From Helicobacter pylori (GTDB lineage Bacteria > Campylobacterota > Campylobacteria > Campylobacterales > Helicobacteraceae), in the NCBI RefSeq assembly GCF_030323545.1, contig NZ_CP122954.1, positions 124,001 to 188,000 of the forward strand: a stretch of DNA of 64,000 nt. The letters run 5' to 3'. The notes below the pieces were generated by a model that made no database searches, had not been told where the DNA came from, and was given only the letters and a program-made list of their open reading frames with translations. The translations under genes and the position numbers were made by a program. The number at the start of each line of letters is the position of its first letter. Position 1 is the stretch's first letter. This document shows positions 1 through 11,652 of this stretch, piece by piece.

Positions 1-59
1 CTGTTAGCCTGTTGTTGTTGCTGTTGTTGTGCTTGGTGTTGTTGTTCATGGTGTGCCAT
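1..59 (-). CDS. hpn-2: Hpn-like nickel-binding protein, 5' end only
   Basis: The first 19 codons run off the left edge and read MAHHEQQHQAQQQQQQQAN, a His-then-Gln-rich start typical of the Helicobacter Hpn-like (Hpn-2, HP1432) nickel storage protein. The start is ATG with AAGGAG five bases upstream (65-70). Hpn-like binds Ni2+ in the cytoplasm and buffers nickel for urease and hydrogenase. The opening MAHHE and the whole upstream region match the hpn gene at 5471, so the two are paralogues in opposite orientation. Only the N terminus is visible, so overall length and the Gln tract size cannot be judged. Confidence 0.9.
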   Translation of the reverse strand, partial: MAHHEQQHQAQQQQQQQAN

Positions 60-82
60 GATGACTCCTTTAATTGAAATTT

Positions 83-108
83 AAATTCTAGCTCACTAGC
101 TAGAATTT
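83..108. promoter_or_regulatory. 26-bp dyad upstream of hpn-like
   Basis: Two perfect 11-bp arms (AAATTCTAGCT and its complement) are separated by 4 bases. On the minus strand the preceding TATAAAAT (about 117-110) looks like a -10 box, so the dyad would straddle the transcription start. An identical dyad lies in front of hpn at 5421-5446. Either an operator or a 5' mRNA hairpin is possible; a role in nickel response (for example NikR) is inference only. Confidence 0.6.
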
Positions 109-281
109 CATTTTATAATGCAAAATCTAACCAATTATTAACGAAAAAGATTTTAATACTAATTTTTAATACGAGCACCCATTTAAGCGCTTCTATTGTC
201 AAAACTACCAACATCTTTGAATGAAAAAAGCTATAATAAAGAAGTTGCATTAAAAAGGAAAGACAAATCCCCTTTTTAAGG

Positions 282-287
282 TATAAT
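282..287 (+). promoter_or_regulatory. Putative -10 box for ksgA
   Basis: TATAAT, a perfect match to the sigma-80 -10 consensus, lies 25 bases before the ksgA ATG. It predicts a leader of only about 20 bases. AGGAG at 291-295 is rather far from the ATG (17 bases), so the ribosome-binding assignment is uncertain. Confidence 0.55.
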
Positions 288-312
288 ACGAGGAGTTTTA
301 GAAGCGCTTCTT

Positions 313-1128
313 ATGGTGGTAGCTAAAAAGTCTTTAGGACAGCATTTTTTAACGGATGAGTCGTTTTTAGACAGAATTGTTAATGCTTTGCCCCCCTTAA
401 ACCCACTCAAATTAATTGAAATCGGCGTGGGGCTAGGGGATTTGACTCTTAAGTTGTTGGATCGCTATCCTTTAAAGACTTATGAGATAGACAGCAGCTT
501 GTGCGAGAAAATGCGATCCAAACTAAAGGCACAAAAAAAGCCTTTTGGATTAGAATTAGTGGAAAAAGACGCTCTTTTTTTAAAAGAAGAAGAGCCTTAT
601 TTTTTGATCTCTAATTTGCCTTATTATATCGCTACCAGGCTTGTTTTAAACGCACTCAAAGACCCTAAATGCAGGGGCTTATTGGTGATGACACAAAAGG
701 AAGTGGCACTGAAATTTTGTGCTAAAGATTCACAGAACGCCTTAAGCGTTTTAACTCAAGCAATAGGGAACGCTACCCTTTTGTTTGATGTGCCGCCTAG
801 TGCGTTTAGCCCGCCTCCAAAGGTGTTTTCTAGCGTGTTTGAAGTGATCAAAGAGCCGCTGAAAGAAAAGGCGTTAGCTTCATTGATCCAAGCACCATTT
901 TTTGAAGAAGCCCTACAAAAAGGGTTTGAAACATTAGAAGATTTTTTGAAAGCTTGTTTCTCATCTCCTAGGAAGACGCTTTCAAACAATCTTAAAAAAA
1001 GCGTTTCTTATAGAGAAAAGCTTGATAAGGTGTTAGATTTTCTAGCATTAGAAAGCCAACCAACAAGCGTGAGGGCGTCTGAGATAAAAGATTATCTCAA
1101 GCTCTTAAATTACCTTTTAAAAGGCTAA
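313..1128 (+). CDS. ksgA: 16S rRNA (adenine1518/1519-N6) dimethyltransferase
   Basis: This 271-residue protein fits the KsgA/RsmA family, which dimethylates two adjacent adenines in the 3' end of 16S rRNA during small-subunit assembly. It opens with the family signature KKSLGQHFL and has SAM motif I (EIGVGLGDLT, about residues 36-45). The catalytic motif IV is NLPYYIA (about residues 99-105), and the C-terminal helical domain is complete. It is the first gene of a co-directional block with rnj, kdsD and rlmN. The TAA stop sits in the loop of a hairpin (1119-1136) that may attenuate read-through. Confidence 0.97.
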   Translation: MVVAKKSLGQHFLTDESFLDRIVNALPPLNPLKLIEIGVGLGDLTLKLLDRYPLKTYEIDSSLCEKMRSKLKAQKKPFGLELVEKDALFLKEEEPYFLISNLPYYIATRLVLNALKDPKCRGLLVMTQKEVALKFCAKDSQNALSVLTQAIGNATLLFDVPPSAFSPPPKVFSSVFEVIKEPLKEKALASLIQAPFFEEALQKGFETLEDFLKACFSSPRKTLSNNLKKSVSYREKLDKVLDFLALESQPTSVRASEIKDYLKLLNYLLKG

Positions 1129-1136
1129 TGCCTTTT
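1119..1136 (+). terminator. Hairpin overlapping the ksgA stop codon
   Basis: AAAAGGC and GCCTTTT form a 7-bp stem with loop TAAT. The loop contains the ksgA stop TAA (1126-1128), and T/A-rich sequence follows. It resembles a weak intrinsic terminator or attenuator between ksgA and rnj. There is no long U run, so full termination is doubtful. Confidence 0.4.
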
Positions 1137-1165
1137 TAAAAAATTGAAATAAAGGAATAATCGTT

Positions 1166-3250
1166 ATGACGGATAACAACCATTACGAAAATCATGAAAA
1201 CCATGAAAACAGCAGTGAAAATTCAAAAGCTCATCATGAGGTGCGAGCCGGAGCGTTTGAGCGATTTGCTAACCGCAAAAAGCGTTTTAGAGAAAACGCG
1301 CAAAAAAACGCCGAGTCTTCAAACCATGAAGTGCCTTCACACCATAAAAAAGAGTGCCACCCCAACAAAAAACCAAACCACCACCACAAAGCCAAACACA
1401 CCCCCCAAAAGACTAGAAATTACGCCCAAGAAGAATTGGATCACAATAAAGTAGAGGGCGTTACGGAAATTCTGCATGTGAATGAGAGAGGGACTTTAGG
1501 CTTTCATAAGGAGCTCAAAAAGGGCGTTGAAGCGAATAACAAGATCCAAGTGGAGCATTTAAACCCGCATTATAAGATGAATTTAAACTCTAAAGCGAGC
1601 GTTAAAATCACGCCTTTAGGGGGCTTGGGCGAGATTGGGGGGAACATGATGGTCATTGAAACCCCAAAAAGCGCGATCGTGATTGATGTGGGCATGAGCT
1701 TCCCTAAAGAGGGGCTTTTTGGCGTGGATATTTTAATCCCGGATTTTTCCTACTTGCACCAAATCAAGGACAAAATCGCTGGCATTATCATCACCCATGC
1801 CCATGAAGATCACATAGGGGCCACGCCTTATTTGTTTAAAGAGTTGCAATTCCCCCTTTATGGCACGCCTTTAAGTTTGGGACTGATTGGGAGCAAGTTT
1901 GATGAACATGGTTTGAAAAAATACCGCTCGTATTTTAAAATCGTAGAAAAGCGTTGCCCCATTAGCGTGGGCGAATTTATCATTGAATGGATCCACATCA
2001 CGCATTCTATCATTGACAGCAGCGCTTTAGCGATCCAAACTAAAGCCGGAACGATCATCCACACCGGCGATTTTAAAATCGATCACACCCCAGTGGATAA
2101 TCTGCCCACTGATTTGTATCGTTTGGCACACTATGGCGAAAAGGGGGTGATGCTTCTTTTAAGCGATTCCACTAACTCCCATAAATCCGGGACTACACCG
2201 AGTGAAAGCACCATAGCGCCGGCTTTTGATACCCTTTTTAAAGAAGCGCAAGGGAGGGTGATTATGAGCACATTCTCTAGCAATATCCACCGGGTGTATC
2301 AAGCCATACAATACGGCATTAAATACAACCGCAAGATCGCTGTGATCGGGCGCTCTATGGAAAAAAACCTAGACATCGCCAGAGAATTAGGCTATATCCA
2401 TTTGCCTTATCAATCTTTTATTGAAGCCAACGAAGTCGCTAAATACCCGGACAATGAAGTCTTAATCGTAACGACCGGCTCACAAGGCGAAACCATGAGC
2501 GCGCTTTATCGCATGGCGACTGATGAACACCGCCACATTTCTATCAAACCCAACGATTTAGTCATCATCTCCGCTAAAGCCATTCCTGGCAATGAAGCGA
2601 GCGTTTCAGCGGTATTGAATTTTTTAATCAAAAAAGAAGCTAAAGTGGCTTATCAAGAATTTGACAATATCCATGTGAGCGGGCATGCCGCCCAAGAAGA
2701 GCAAAAGCTCATGTTAAGACTCATTAAACCCAAGTTTTTCTTACCCGTGCATGGGGAATACAACCATGTCGCGCGCCACAAGCAAACCGCTATTTCTTGC
2801 GGGGTGCCTGAAAAAAATATCTATTTAATGGAAGATGGCGATCAAGTGGAAGTTGGCCCTGCGTTCATCAAAAAAGTGGGCACCATTAAAAGCGGTAAAA
2901 GCTATGTGGATAACCAAAGCAATTTGAGTATTGATACAAGCATCGTGCAACAAAGAGAAGAAGTCGCTAGTGCTGGGGTGTTTGCCGCTACGATTTTTGT
3001 GAATAAAAACAAACAAGCGCTTTTAGAAAGCTCTCAATTTTCCAGTTTAGGGCTTGTGGGTTTTAAAGATGAAAAGCATTTGACTAAAGAAATTCAAGGG
3101 GGCTTAGAGGGGTTATTAAAATCCAGCAACGCCGAGATTTTGAATAACCCTAAAAAATTAGAAGATCACACCCGTAATTTCATCAGAAAAGCGCTCTTTA
3201 AAAAGTTTAGAAAATACCCGGCTATCATTTGTCATGTCCATGCCACTTGA
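1166..3250 (+). CDS. rnj: Ribonuclease J
   Basis: This 694-residue metallo-beta-lactamase/beta-CASP ribonuclease corresponds to HP1430. RNase J is the main mRNA-decay nuclease of H. pylori and works with the DEAD-box helicase RhpA. The metal-binding motif HAHEDH lies near residue 211, and the C-terminal motif HVSGHAAQEE and the HGEY segment are present. Residues 1 to about 135 are a low-complexity His/Asn/Lys-rich extension that is absent from most RNase J proteins but typical of Helicobacter. The ATG is preceded by AAAGGA. The 3' end overlaps kdsD by 17 bases, suggesting coupled translation. Confidence 0.97.
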   Translation: MTDNNHYENHENHENSSENSKAHHEVRAGAFERFANRKKRFRENAQKNAESSNHEVPSHHKKECHPNKKPNHHHKAKHTPQKTRNYAQEELDHNKVEGVTEILHVNERGTLGFHKELKKGVEANNKIQVEHLNPHYKMNLNSKASVKITPLGGLGEIGGNMMVIETPKSAIVIDVGMSFPKEGLFGVDILIPDFSYLHQIKDKIAGIIITHAHEDHIGATPYLFKELQFPLYGTPLSLGLIGSKFDEHGLKKYRSYFKIVEKRCPISVGEFIIEWIHITHSIIDSSALAIQTKAGTIIHTGDFKIDHTPVDNLPTDLYRLAHYGEKGVMLLLSDSTNSHKSGTTPSESTIAPAFDTLFKEAQGRVIMSTFSSNIHRVYQAIQYGIKYNRKIAVIGRSMEKNLDIARELGYIHLPYQSFIEANEVAKYPDNEVLIVTTGSQGETMSALYRMATDEHRHISIKPNDLVIISAKAIPGNEASVSAVLNFLIKKEAKVAYQEFDNIHVSGHAAQEEQKLMLRLIKPKFFLPVHGEYNHVARHKQTAISCGVPEKNIYLMEDGDQVEVGPAFIKKVGTIKSGKSYVDNQSNLSIDTSIVQQREEVASAGVFAATIFVNKNKQALLESSQFSSLGLVGFKDEKHLTKEIQGGLEGLLKSSNAEILNNPKKLEDHTRNFIRKALFKKFRKYPAIICHVHAT

Positions 3251-4223
3251 TTACAACGCTATTGCCGTGCAAGTCTTAAGAGATGAAGCGAGCGCGCTTT
3301 TAGAAAGCGTTAAGCAATTCCAAAAACCTAACGATTTAGAAGCGGTTGTCAAGCTCATTTTAAAAAGCCAAGAAAAAGGGGGTAAGCTTGTGATAGTGGG
3401 CGTGGGCAAGAGTGCTTTAGTGGCGCAAAAAATCGCTGCTTCTATGCTAAGCACCGGTAACAAAAGTGCGTTTTTACACCCTACAGAAGCCATGCATGGG
3501 GATTTGGGCATGGTGGAAAAAAACGATGTGGTTTTAATGATTAGCTATGGGGGCGAGTCTTTAGAATTGTTGAATCTGGTGAGCCATTTAAAACGCTTGA
3601 GCCATAAAATCATCACTTTCACTAAAAGCCCTAATAGTTCGCTCTCTAAACTCGGCGATTATTATTTGAGCTTGAAAATTAAAAAAGAAGCTTGCCCGAT
3701 TAACACCGCTCCAACGACTTCTACCACCCTAACTCTAGCGTTAGGCGATGTTTTAATGGCATGCTTGATGCGAGCGAAAAACTTCAGCCAAGAAGATTTT
3801 GCCTCCTTTCATCCAGGCGGGCTTTTAGGCAAAAAACTTTTTGTCAAGGTTAAAGACTTACTGCAAACCACGAATCTCCCCCTAATCGCTCCTAATACAA
3901 GTTTTAAAGACGCGCTCATAGAAATGAGTGAAAAACGCTTGGGTAGCGCGATTTTAGTCAATGAGACTAACGAGCTTGTGGGGATTTTGAGCGATGGCGA
4001 TGTCCGTAGGGCGTTATTAAAAGGGGTGAGTTTAAAGAGCGAAGTGAGGCATTTTGCCACTTTAAAACCTAAAAGCTTTAAGAATTTAGACGCTCTTCTT
4101 TTAGAAGCGTTAGAATTTTTAGAGCGCCATAAGATCCAGATTTTAGTGTGCGTAGATGATCATAATAAGGTTTTAGGGGTCTTGCACTTGCACCAACTTT
4201 TAGAATTAGGGCTTAAAGCATGA
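3234..4223 (+). CDS. kdsD: Arabinose-5-phosphate isomerase (KdsD/KpsF)
   Basis: This 329-residue protein has an N-terminal SIS sugar-isomerase domain ([20 protein letters not shown] near residue 56, [10 protein letters not shown] near 103). Two C-terminal CBS domains follow (about 205-325, including [12 protein letters not shown]). It converts ribulose 5-phosphate to arabinose 5-phosphate, the precursor of Kdo for the lipid A-core of LPS. It starts inside rnj and ends in a 4-base ATGA overlap with rlmN. A second in-frame ATG lies two codons downstream of the assigned start; no strong ribosome-binding site separates the options. Confidence 0.95.
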   Translation: MSMPLDYNAIAVQVLRDEASALLESVKQFQKPNDLEAVVKLILKSQEKGGKLVIVGVGKSALVAQKIAASMLSTGNKSAFLHPTEAMHGDLGMVEKNDVVLMISYGGESLELLNLVSHLKRLSHKIITFTKSPNSSLSKLGDYYLSLKIKKEACPINTAPTTSTTLTLALGDVLMACLMRAKNFSQEDFASFHPGGLLGKKLFVKVKDLLQTTNLPLIAPNTSFKDALIEMSEKRLGSAILVNETNELVGILSDGDVRRALLKGVSLKSEVRHFATLKPKSFKNLDALLLEALEFLERHKIQILVCVDDHNKVLGVLHLHQLLELGLKA

Positions 4224-5293
4224 AAGCGAGCATTTATGATTTCACTCTAAAGGAATTGAGCCAGCTTTTAAAACCAAGCTTTAGGGCTAAACAGCTTTAT
4301 TTGTGGCTCTATGCGAAGTATAAAACAAGCTTTAAAGAGATGCAAAATAATTTTTCAAAAGATTTTATCGCTTATTTGGAGCGAGAATTTACTTTGCGCA
4401 CGATAGAAATCACGCATGTGAGGGAGAGCGTTGATGGCTCTAAAAAATACCTTTTTAAATCTTTAAGAGACAACCATACTTTTGAAGCGGTGTTGTTGAA
4501 AATGAAGGATAAAAAGATTGACGAAGAGACGAACGCTATTTTAGAGGGAGAAAAATACACCGTATGCGTGTCTTGTCAAATAGGCTGTCAAGTGGGTTGC
4601 TCGTTTTGTTTCACTCAAAAAGGCGGTTTTGTAAGGAATTTAAAAGCGAGCGAAATTATCCAGCAAGCCCTACTCATTAAAGAAGACAATAACCTCCCCC
4701 TTGAAAAAGCGCTCAACATTGTTTTTATGGGAATGGGCGAGCCTTTGAACAATTTAGATGAGGTGTGTAAAGCGATTGAGATTTTTCATACTGGCATGCA
4801 AATTTCACCTAAAAGAATCACCATTTCCACTAGCGGCGTAGCCGATAAAATCCCTGTTTTAGCGGGCAAAAACTTAGGCGTGCAATTAGCCATATCCTTA
4901 CACGCCGTAGATGACAAAACGCGCTCGTCTTTAATGCCCTTGAATAAAAAATACAATATTGAATGCGTTTTGAATGAAGTGAGGAAATGGCCTTTAGAGC
5001 AGCGCAAAAGAGTGATGTTTGAATACCTTTTGATCAAAAATTTAAACGATAGCCTAGACTGCGCTAAAAAACTTTTAAAACTTTTAAACGGCATTAAATC
5101 CAAAGTGAATTTGATTTTATTCAACCCGCATGAAGGCTCTAAATTTGAGCGCCCCAGCTTAGAGAGCGCTAGAATGTTTGCGGATTTTTTAAACTCTAAA
5201 GGCTTATTATGCACCATTAGAGAGTCTAAAGCTTTGGATATTGAAGCGGCTTGCGGGCAATTGAGGGAGAAAAAACTCTCTCAACAAATTTAA
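4220..5293 (+). CDS. rlmN: Dual-specificity 23S rRNA/tRNA adenine-C2 methyltransferase
   Basis: This 357-residue radical-SAM enzyme has the cluster motif C-x3-C-x2-C at residues about 123, 127 and 130. The GMGEPLNN motif and the conserved C-terminal cysteine (IEAACGQL) that forms the methyl-transfer intermediate are also present. It methylates A2503 of 23S rRNA and A37 of some tRNAs at carbon 2. Its ATG overlaps the kdsD stop (ATGA), so it is the last gene of the ksgA-rnj-kdsD-rlmN run. It ends before the hpn promoter region. Confidence 0.96.
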   Translation: MKASIYDFTLKELSQLLKPSFRAKQLYLWLYAKYKTSFKEMQNNFSKDFIAYLEREFTLRTIEITHVRESVDGSKKYLFKSLRDNHTFEAVLLKMKDKKIDEETNAILEGEKYTVCVSCQIGCQVGCSFCFTQKGGFVRNLKASEIIQQALLIKEDNNLPLEKALNIVFMGMGEPLNNLDEVCKAIEIFHTGMQISPKRITISTSGVADKIPVLAGKNLGVQLAISLHAVDDKTRSSLMPLNKKYNIECVLNEVRKWPLEQRKRVMFEYLLIKNLNDSLDCAKKLLKLLNGIKSKVNLILFNPHEGSKFERPSLESARMFADFLNSKGLLCTIRESKALDIEAACGQLREKKLSQQI

Positions 5294-5388
5294 AAACTCT
5301 TTTTTTGTGGCGTTTGTCTTTTTCTAATGGGGGGTGTTGGTTTGAATCAAGCGATAATTCAAAAAATTAGCGTTAAAATTTCTTCCAT

Positions 5389-5504
5389 TAACAATTGATT
5401 AGATTTTATATTGTAGAATGAAATTCTAGCTAGTGAGCTAGAATTTAAATTTTTAATCAAAGGAGTCATCATGGCACACCATGAAGAACAACACGGCGGG
5501 CACC
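5389..5504 (+). repeat. Inverted duplicate of the hpn-like promoter region
   Basis: This stretch (putative promoter, dyad, leader, AAGGAG and the first codons of hpn) is strongly similar to the complement of about 33-140. Thirty-four bases around the dyad are identical. It shows that hpn and hpn-like arose by a duplication that included the regulatory region, and it leaves the ksgA-rlmN block flanked by about 110-bp inverted repeats. Confidence 0.8.
5414..5446 (+). promoter_or_regulatory. hpn promoter -10 and dyad
   Basis: TAGAAT at 5414-5419 is a plausible -10 box. The 26-bp dyad at 5421-5446 (11-bp arms, 4-base spacer) follows directly and would cover the transcription start. It is identical to the dyad at 83-108 in front of hpn-like, suggesting the two genes are co-regulated. 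Confidence 0.55.
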
Positions 5505-5653
5505 ACCACCATCACCATCACACACACCACCACCACTATCATGGCGGTGAACACCACCATCACCACCACAGCTCTCATCATGAAGAAGGTTGTTGCAGCA
5601 CTAGCGATAGTCATCATCAAGAAGAAGGTTGCTGCCACGGACATCACGAGTAA
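5471..5653 (+). CDS. hpn: Histidine-rich nickel-binding protein Hpn
   Basis: This 60-residue protein contains 28 histidines, including runs of seven and six, and two GCC motifs near the C terminus (residues 39-41 and 53-55). That is the classic H. pylori Hpn composition. Hpn binds about five Ni2+ per monomer, forms multimers, and stores or detoxifies nickel for urease and hydrogenase maturation. AAAGGAG lies just upstream of the ATG. A longer open frame in another phase (from 5481) is an artefact of the His-codon repeats. Confidence 0.98.
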   Translation: MAHHEEQHGGHHHHHHHTHHHHYHGGEHHHHHHSSHHEEGCCSTSDSHHQEEGCCHGHHE

Positions 5654-5937
5654 TATCGGTGTGGCTAGGGGCAACTTGACTAGGGTTGTCTCTGGTTTTG
5701 ACTTTAAAATACAATCATTCCATTCTAACCCATTCTGATCAAACCCGTTAAATCCAATCCAACCACCGCAACACGCTTGATTTTTATTTTTACAAACATT
5801 CATTAATGTTAAAAATACTCATCAATGCCTATAAAAAGTAATTTTTTATCCAATAATATTGTTAAGACTTTTGATTTAAGCTTCAATGTTTTACAATATT
5901 CAAAATATTAAAACAATTTTTCAATCAAGGAAAGGGT
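5654..5937. other. Intergenic region hpn to outer-membrane gene
   Basis: No gene is seen. The second half is very AT-rich; TACAAT at 5892-5897 is a candidate -10 box for the downstream outer-membrane protein gene, and AAGGAAAGGG precedes its ATG. Confidence 0.4.
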
Positions 5938-6825
5938 ATGCAAGTTACCCCCCCATTTTTTAAAAACCAAATTTTTATTTTTGGCTCTGTATTCTGTGCT
6001 AGGGTTTAATCTTAGCCATGCTATAGATGAGAGCGGGCTTAATGAACTCGTTGGAAAGAAAGTTCAAGAAGCTTTAGCGAAAGAAAAAGCTAAGGCTAAA
6101 CATCAAAGAGCGGATAAAAGCGCTTTTTTTGCCGGTCTTAGCTATAGCGGGATGTTTTCATGGAATTTAGCTTATAAGGATAGTTTTGTTTTACTACCTC
6201 ACTCTCACTTCAATTTTGGTGGAAGACTCTTAGAAAGAAAAGATCCCAGCACAATCTTAAACGACTTTAATTTTAAAATGGGGTATCAGTATGCCGCTCC
6301 TGTTAAGATTAAAAAATGGGTTTTGGCGTTAGGGGAGGGTTCCAATATTCCTATAAAGCGGGCAATTACATGGAAAAAGATAAATACCAACAATACTTAT
6401 TTGGAATGATACCCATAGACACAATAAGTCCTGTTTCTTTTTTTAATGGTGGTATGATAACAATGTCAACTTACAGCTTTTTTATGGATTTTTTACACAA
6501 TGTGTATGAAAATGAGAAGTTTTTCATCGGTTATTTTATAGGGGCTGGGTTAGGGGGTGAGAGCGTAACAGCCAAGGTTCTTAAAGATTTTGGTAATGTA
6601 TTAGCACAATTAGCGCAATTTCAGGGCTATGGCTCACTAGGGCTAAGAATGGGCGATAAGCGCCACACGCTAGAATTGAGCGCGAGCGTTCATGGCGACG
6701 CTCCTAGTTGTTCTTTAAAAAAGTTAAAGACTTGCGAAAGTGCTAGGGTTTTACAAGCAAAAATCCCTAGGGGCATTTTTGAAAGCTATGTTACTTGGAA
6801 CACTGATTATGTTTATCGTTTTTAA
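5938..6825 (+). pseudogene. Outer-membrane beta-barrel protein gene, two frameshifts
   Basis: Read across two frame changes, this encodes a protein of about 295 residues with a Sec signal peptide ending SVLGFNLSHA. Its C terminus reads YVTWNTDYVYRF, with the terminal aromatic typical of H. pylori outer-membrane barrels. The ATG at 5938 has a good ribosome-binding site, but the C7 tract at 5948-5954 throws it out of frame. Six (or nine) cytosines would join it to the signal peptide. A second shift lies at an A6 tract (6312-6317), where seven adenines would restore KIKKMGFGVRGGFQ. The first site looks like phase variation. The second could be decay or another contingency site. The exact outer-membrane family (Hop, Hor, Hof or other) is not assigned. 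Confidence 0.75.
5948..5954 (+). repeat. C7 tract in outer-membrane gene signal peptide
   Basis: Seven cytosines lie four codons after the ATG at 5938. At this length the frame stops after about 22 codons; at six or nine it continues into the signal peptide. This is the usual position for a slipped-strand phase-variation tract in H. pylori surface genes. Confidence 0.7.
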
Positions 6826-6955
6826 AAGTTTTTAAAAAATTAATGGCTTTGTTCCAATTGAATAGGGGTAATAAAATCTAAAAAATGCTTAAAGCGTTTT
6901 TTACAATCTAATCATACATAAAGAGCTTACGAAAAGCGAGCGATCGCTTCATGCT

Positions 6956-7576
6956 TTATTGTTCCAACCCCCATGCGTCTTTAAAAGAAGCGTTTTTAAG
7001 CTTTAAATTCAAGCTCCCTTCAATCCATTGGGTATTAGCCCCCTTTTCGTTATTGTCAAACAAGAACACCCCCAAAAAGCCTCTAGGGGTTTTAATTAGA
7101 CTCAATTCCACGCTAGGAAGAATGATTTTGCTGTCAGGTTTGACTTCAAAGGCTAGGAAAAAAGGGCGGTTGTTTTTGAAATCATAGCCATTTTTGGTGT
7201 ATGAATAGCCAGGAGCGCTCTGCAAGATGCCTTTTTGAGTTTCCACGCTAAAAGAATCCAAGTAATAAAACCCAGGCTCTAGCTTGAACGATTGAACTTT
7301 GGCTAAAGCGTAGCGGTTTTTCCATAAAAGCATGAAGCGCTCACTCCCCAGCATGAACAAAGGCCCCCTAGGGTCTTTGAGCTTTGCTTTAGGGTTTTTC
7401 TTAAGCGTTTCATTGTGTTTGGCGACAACTTCTCTATCTATTTTGCGCCAATAAGTGCGCACGCTTTGGCCTTGGTGAGCGATATACATATTCACCAAAC
7501 CAGAATGATGGCCTTTAGGGGGCAAGCAAGAGGCTAATAAAAGAGCGGCTAACAAACTCACGATTTGAAACTTCAA
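6956..7576 (-). CDS. Putative lipoprotein, function unknown
   Basis: This 206-residue protein has a clear type II signal peptide (MKFQIVSLLAALLLAS, then Cys17) and should be lipid-anchored. The mature part has no cysteine or metal motif I recognise. It contains several beta-strand-like aromatic stretches (FMLLWKNRYALAK, GFYYLDSFSVET). It is conserved in H. pylori at this place (near HP1424 in 26695). It is convergent with the outer-membrane pseudogene and divergent from the S4-domain gene. Its role is not known to me. Confidence 0.85.
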   Translation of the reverse strand: MKFQIVSLLAALLLASCLPPKGHHSGLVNMYIAHQGQSVRTYWRKIDREVVAKHNETLKKNPKAKLKDPRGPLFMLGSERFMLLWKNRYALAKVQSFKLEPGFYYLDSFSVETQKGILQSAPGYSYTKNGYDFKNNRPFFLAFEVKPDSKIILPSVELSLIKTPRGFLGVFLFDNNEKGANTQWIEGSLNLKLKNASFKDAWGLEQ

Positions 7577-7677
7577 ACAAATTCCTTAAAAAGAGTGGTG
7601 GCTGAATGCTAACATGCTAAAACTAAAACCCTTATAAGTTATGGATAAAAACTTAAAGAATAGGGTAAAATAAACGC

Positions 7678-7935
7678 ATGCGAATAGACAAATTTTTACA
7701 ATCAGTGGGTTTAGTGAAGCGGCGCGTTTTAGCGACAGATATGTGCAATGTAGGGGCGGTGTGGCTTAATGGGAGTTGTGCTAAGGCCAGTAAAGAAGTG
7801 AAAATAGGCGATGTGATTAGCTTGCACTATTTAAAAGGGATAGAAGAATACACGATCTTACAAATCCCCACTTTAAAAAATGTGCCGCGAAAAGACACGC
7901 ACCTTTATATCGCTCCTAAAACAAAAGAATCATAA
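7678..7935 (+). CDS. S4-domain RNA-binding protein (RqcP/Hsp15-like)
   Basis: This 85-residue protein is little more than one S4 RNA-binding fold: MRIDKFLQSVGLVKRR, then VGAVWLNGSCAKASKEVKIGD. Its size and sequence pattern resemble RqcP (YabO) and Hsp15, which bind stalled 50S-peptidyl-tRNA complexes; RqcP helps RqcH add C-terminal alanine tails. The specific function here is inference from the family. The start ATG is close to a TA-rich region with no strong ribosome-binding site. ileS begins 23 bases downstream. Confidence 0.85.
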   Translation: MRIDKFLQSVGLVKRRVLATDMCNVGAVWLNGSCAKASKEVKIGDVISLHYLKGIEEYTILQIPTLKNVPRKDTHLYIAPKTKES

Positions 7936-7940
7936 GATAA

Positions 7941-10721
<2,781 letters not shown>

Positions 10722-10737
10722 TAAAAGGATAGGGCTT

Positions 10738-11652
10738 TTGAAAACTTTACAAACCCATAGAGTTTTGCAAGCCCTAATCGGCCATTTTACCCCTTTTTTA
10801 GAAAGCGGGATCACCGAGCTAATCATCAATACCGAGCAGGAGCTTTGGCTTTATAAAATCAATAACACCCGAGAAAAAAGAGGGCATGCGCTTTTTGATA
10901 AGGCGTTTTTATTGAGGTTTTGCGAGCAATTGGCCAGTTTTAGGGGGTTGTTTTTTGATGAAGAACACCCCACTTTAAATTGCTCTATCCCTTTCACGCG
11001 CTATAGGGTGAGCGCGAATCACTTCAGCATCACTACCAATAATCAAATCACGCTCAATATCCGTGTGCCTAGGCTTAAGCCCTTAAGTTTAGACGATTTC
11101 ACTTTCAAAGCAAGCGATCCAAAAAGTTTGAAAAATTTAGCGCTTAAAGGGCATAACATTCTCATTAGTGGGGAGACTTCAAGCGGTAAAACTAGCCTAT
11201 TAAACGCTCTTTTAGATTGCGTCAATAAAGACGAAAGGGTGGTGAGCGTTGAAGACAGCCAAGAATTGGATTTAAAAGCGTTTAGTAATTGCGTGGGGCT
11301 TTTAGTGGGCAAGCAAGAAAACACGCGCTTTAATTATGAAGACGCTCTCAATATGGCCATGCGCTTAAACCCGGACAGGCTCATTGTGGGCGAGATTGAC
11401 ACCAGGAATGCAGCGCTTTTTTTGCGTTTAGGAAACACCGGGCATAAGGGCATGCTCTCAACCATTCACGCTAATAGCGCTCAAAACACTTTAGAAGCCC
11501 TTTCACTGAATTTAAGCATGCGCTATACGCATTCTTTAGATAAGGATTTAATGCGGGCGTATTTTAAAAGCGCGATTGATGTGATCGTGCATGTGAATAG
11601 GATCAATAATGAGCGCCAAATCGCTGAAGTCTTATGGACTAAAGAGCTTTAA
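10738..11652 (+). CDS. VirB11-type secretion ATPase (HP1421 family)
   Basis: This 304-residue hexameric traffic ATPase has Walker A GETSSGKT (about residues 143-150), an Asp box (VSVEDSQEL) and a Walker B/His-box region (RLIVGEI, GMLSTIHANS). It resembles VirB11/TrbB proteins that power type IV secretion and is distinct from the cag-island VirB11. Its system in H. pylori is not settled; DNA uptake (ComB) is an obvious candidate. The start is TTG with AAAAGGA upstream. Its stop directly abuts the fliI ATG. Confidence 0.88.
   Translation: MKTLQTHRVLQALIGHFTPFLESGITELIINTEQELWLYKINNTREKRGHALFDKAFLLRFCEQLASFRGLFFDEEHPTLNCSIPFTRYRVSANHFSITTNNQITLNIRVPRLKPLSLDDFTFKASDPKSLKNLALKGHNILISGETSSGKTSLLNALLDCVNKDERVVSVEDSQELDLKAFSNCVGLLVGKQENTRFNYEDALNMAMRLNPDRLIVGEIDTRNAALFLRLGNTGHKGMLSTIHANSAQNTLEALSLNLSMRYTHSLDKDLMRAYFKSAIDVIVHVNRINNERQIAEVLWTKEL

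Noticed and set aside
5481-5738. 85-codon open frame overlapping hpn in another phase
   Set aside because: Composed of Thr/Ile from shifted His codons; no family, no separate ribosome-binding site.
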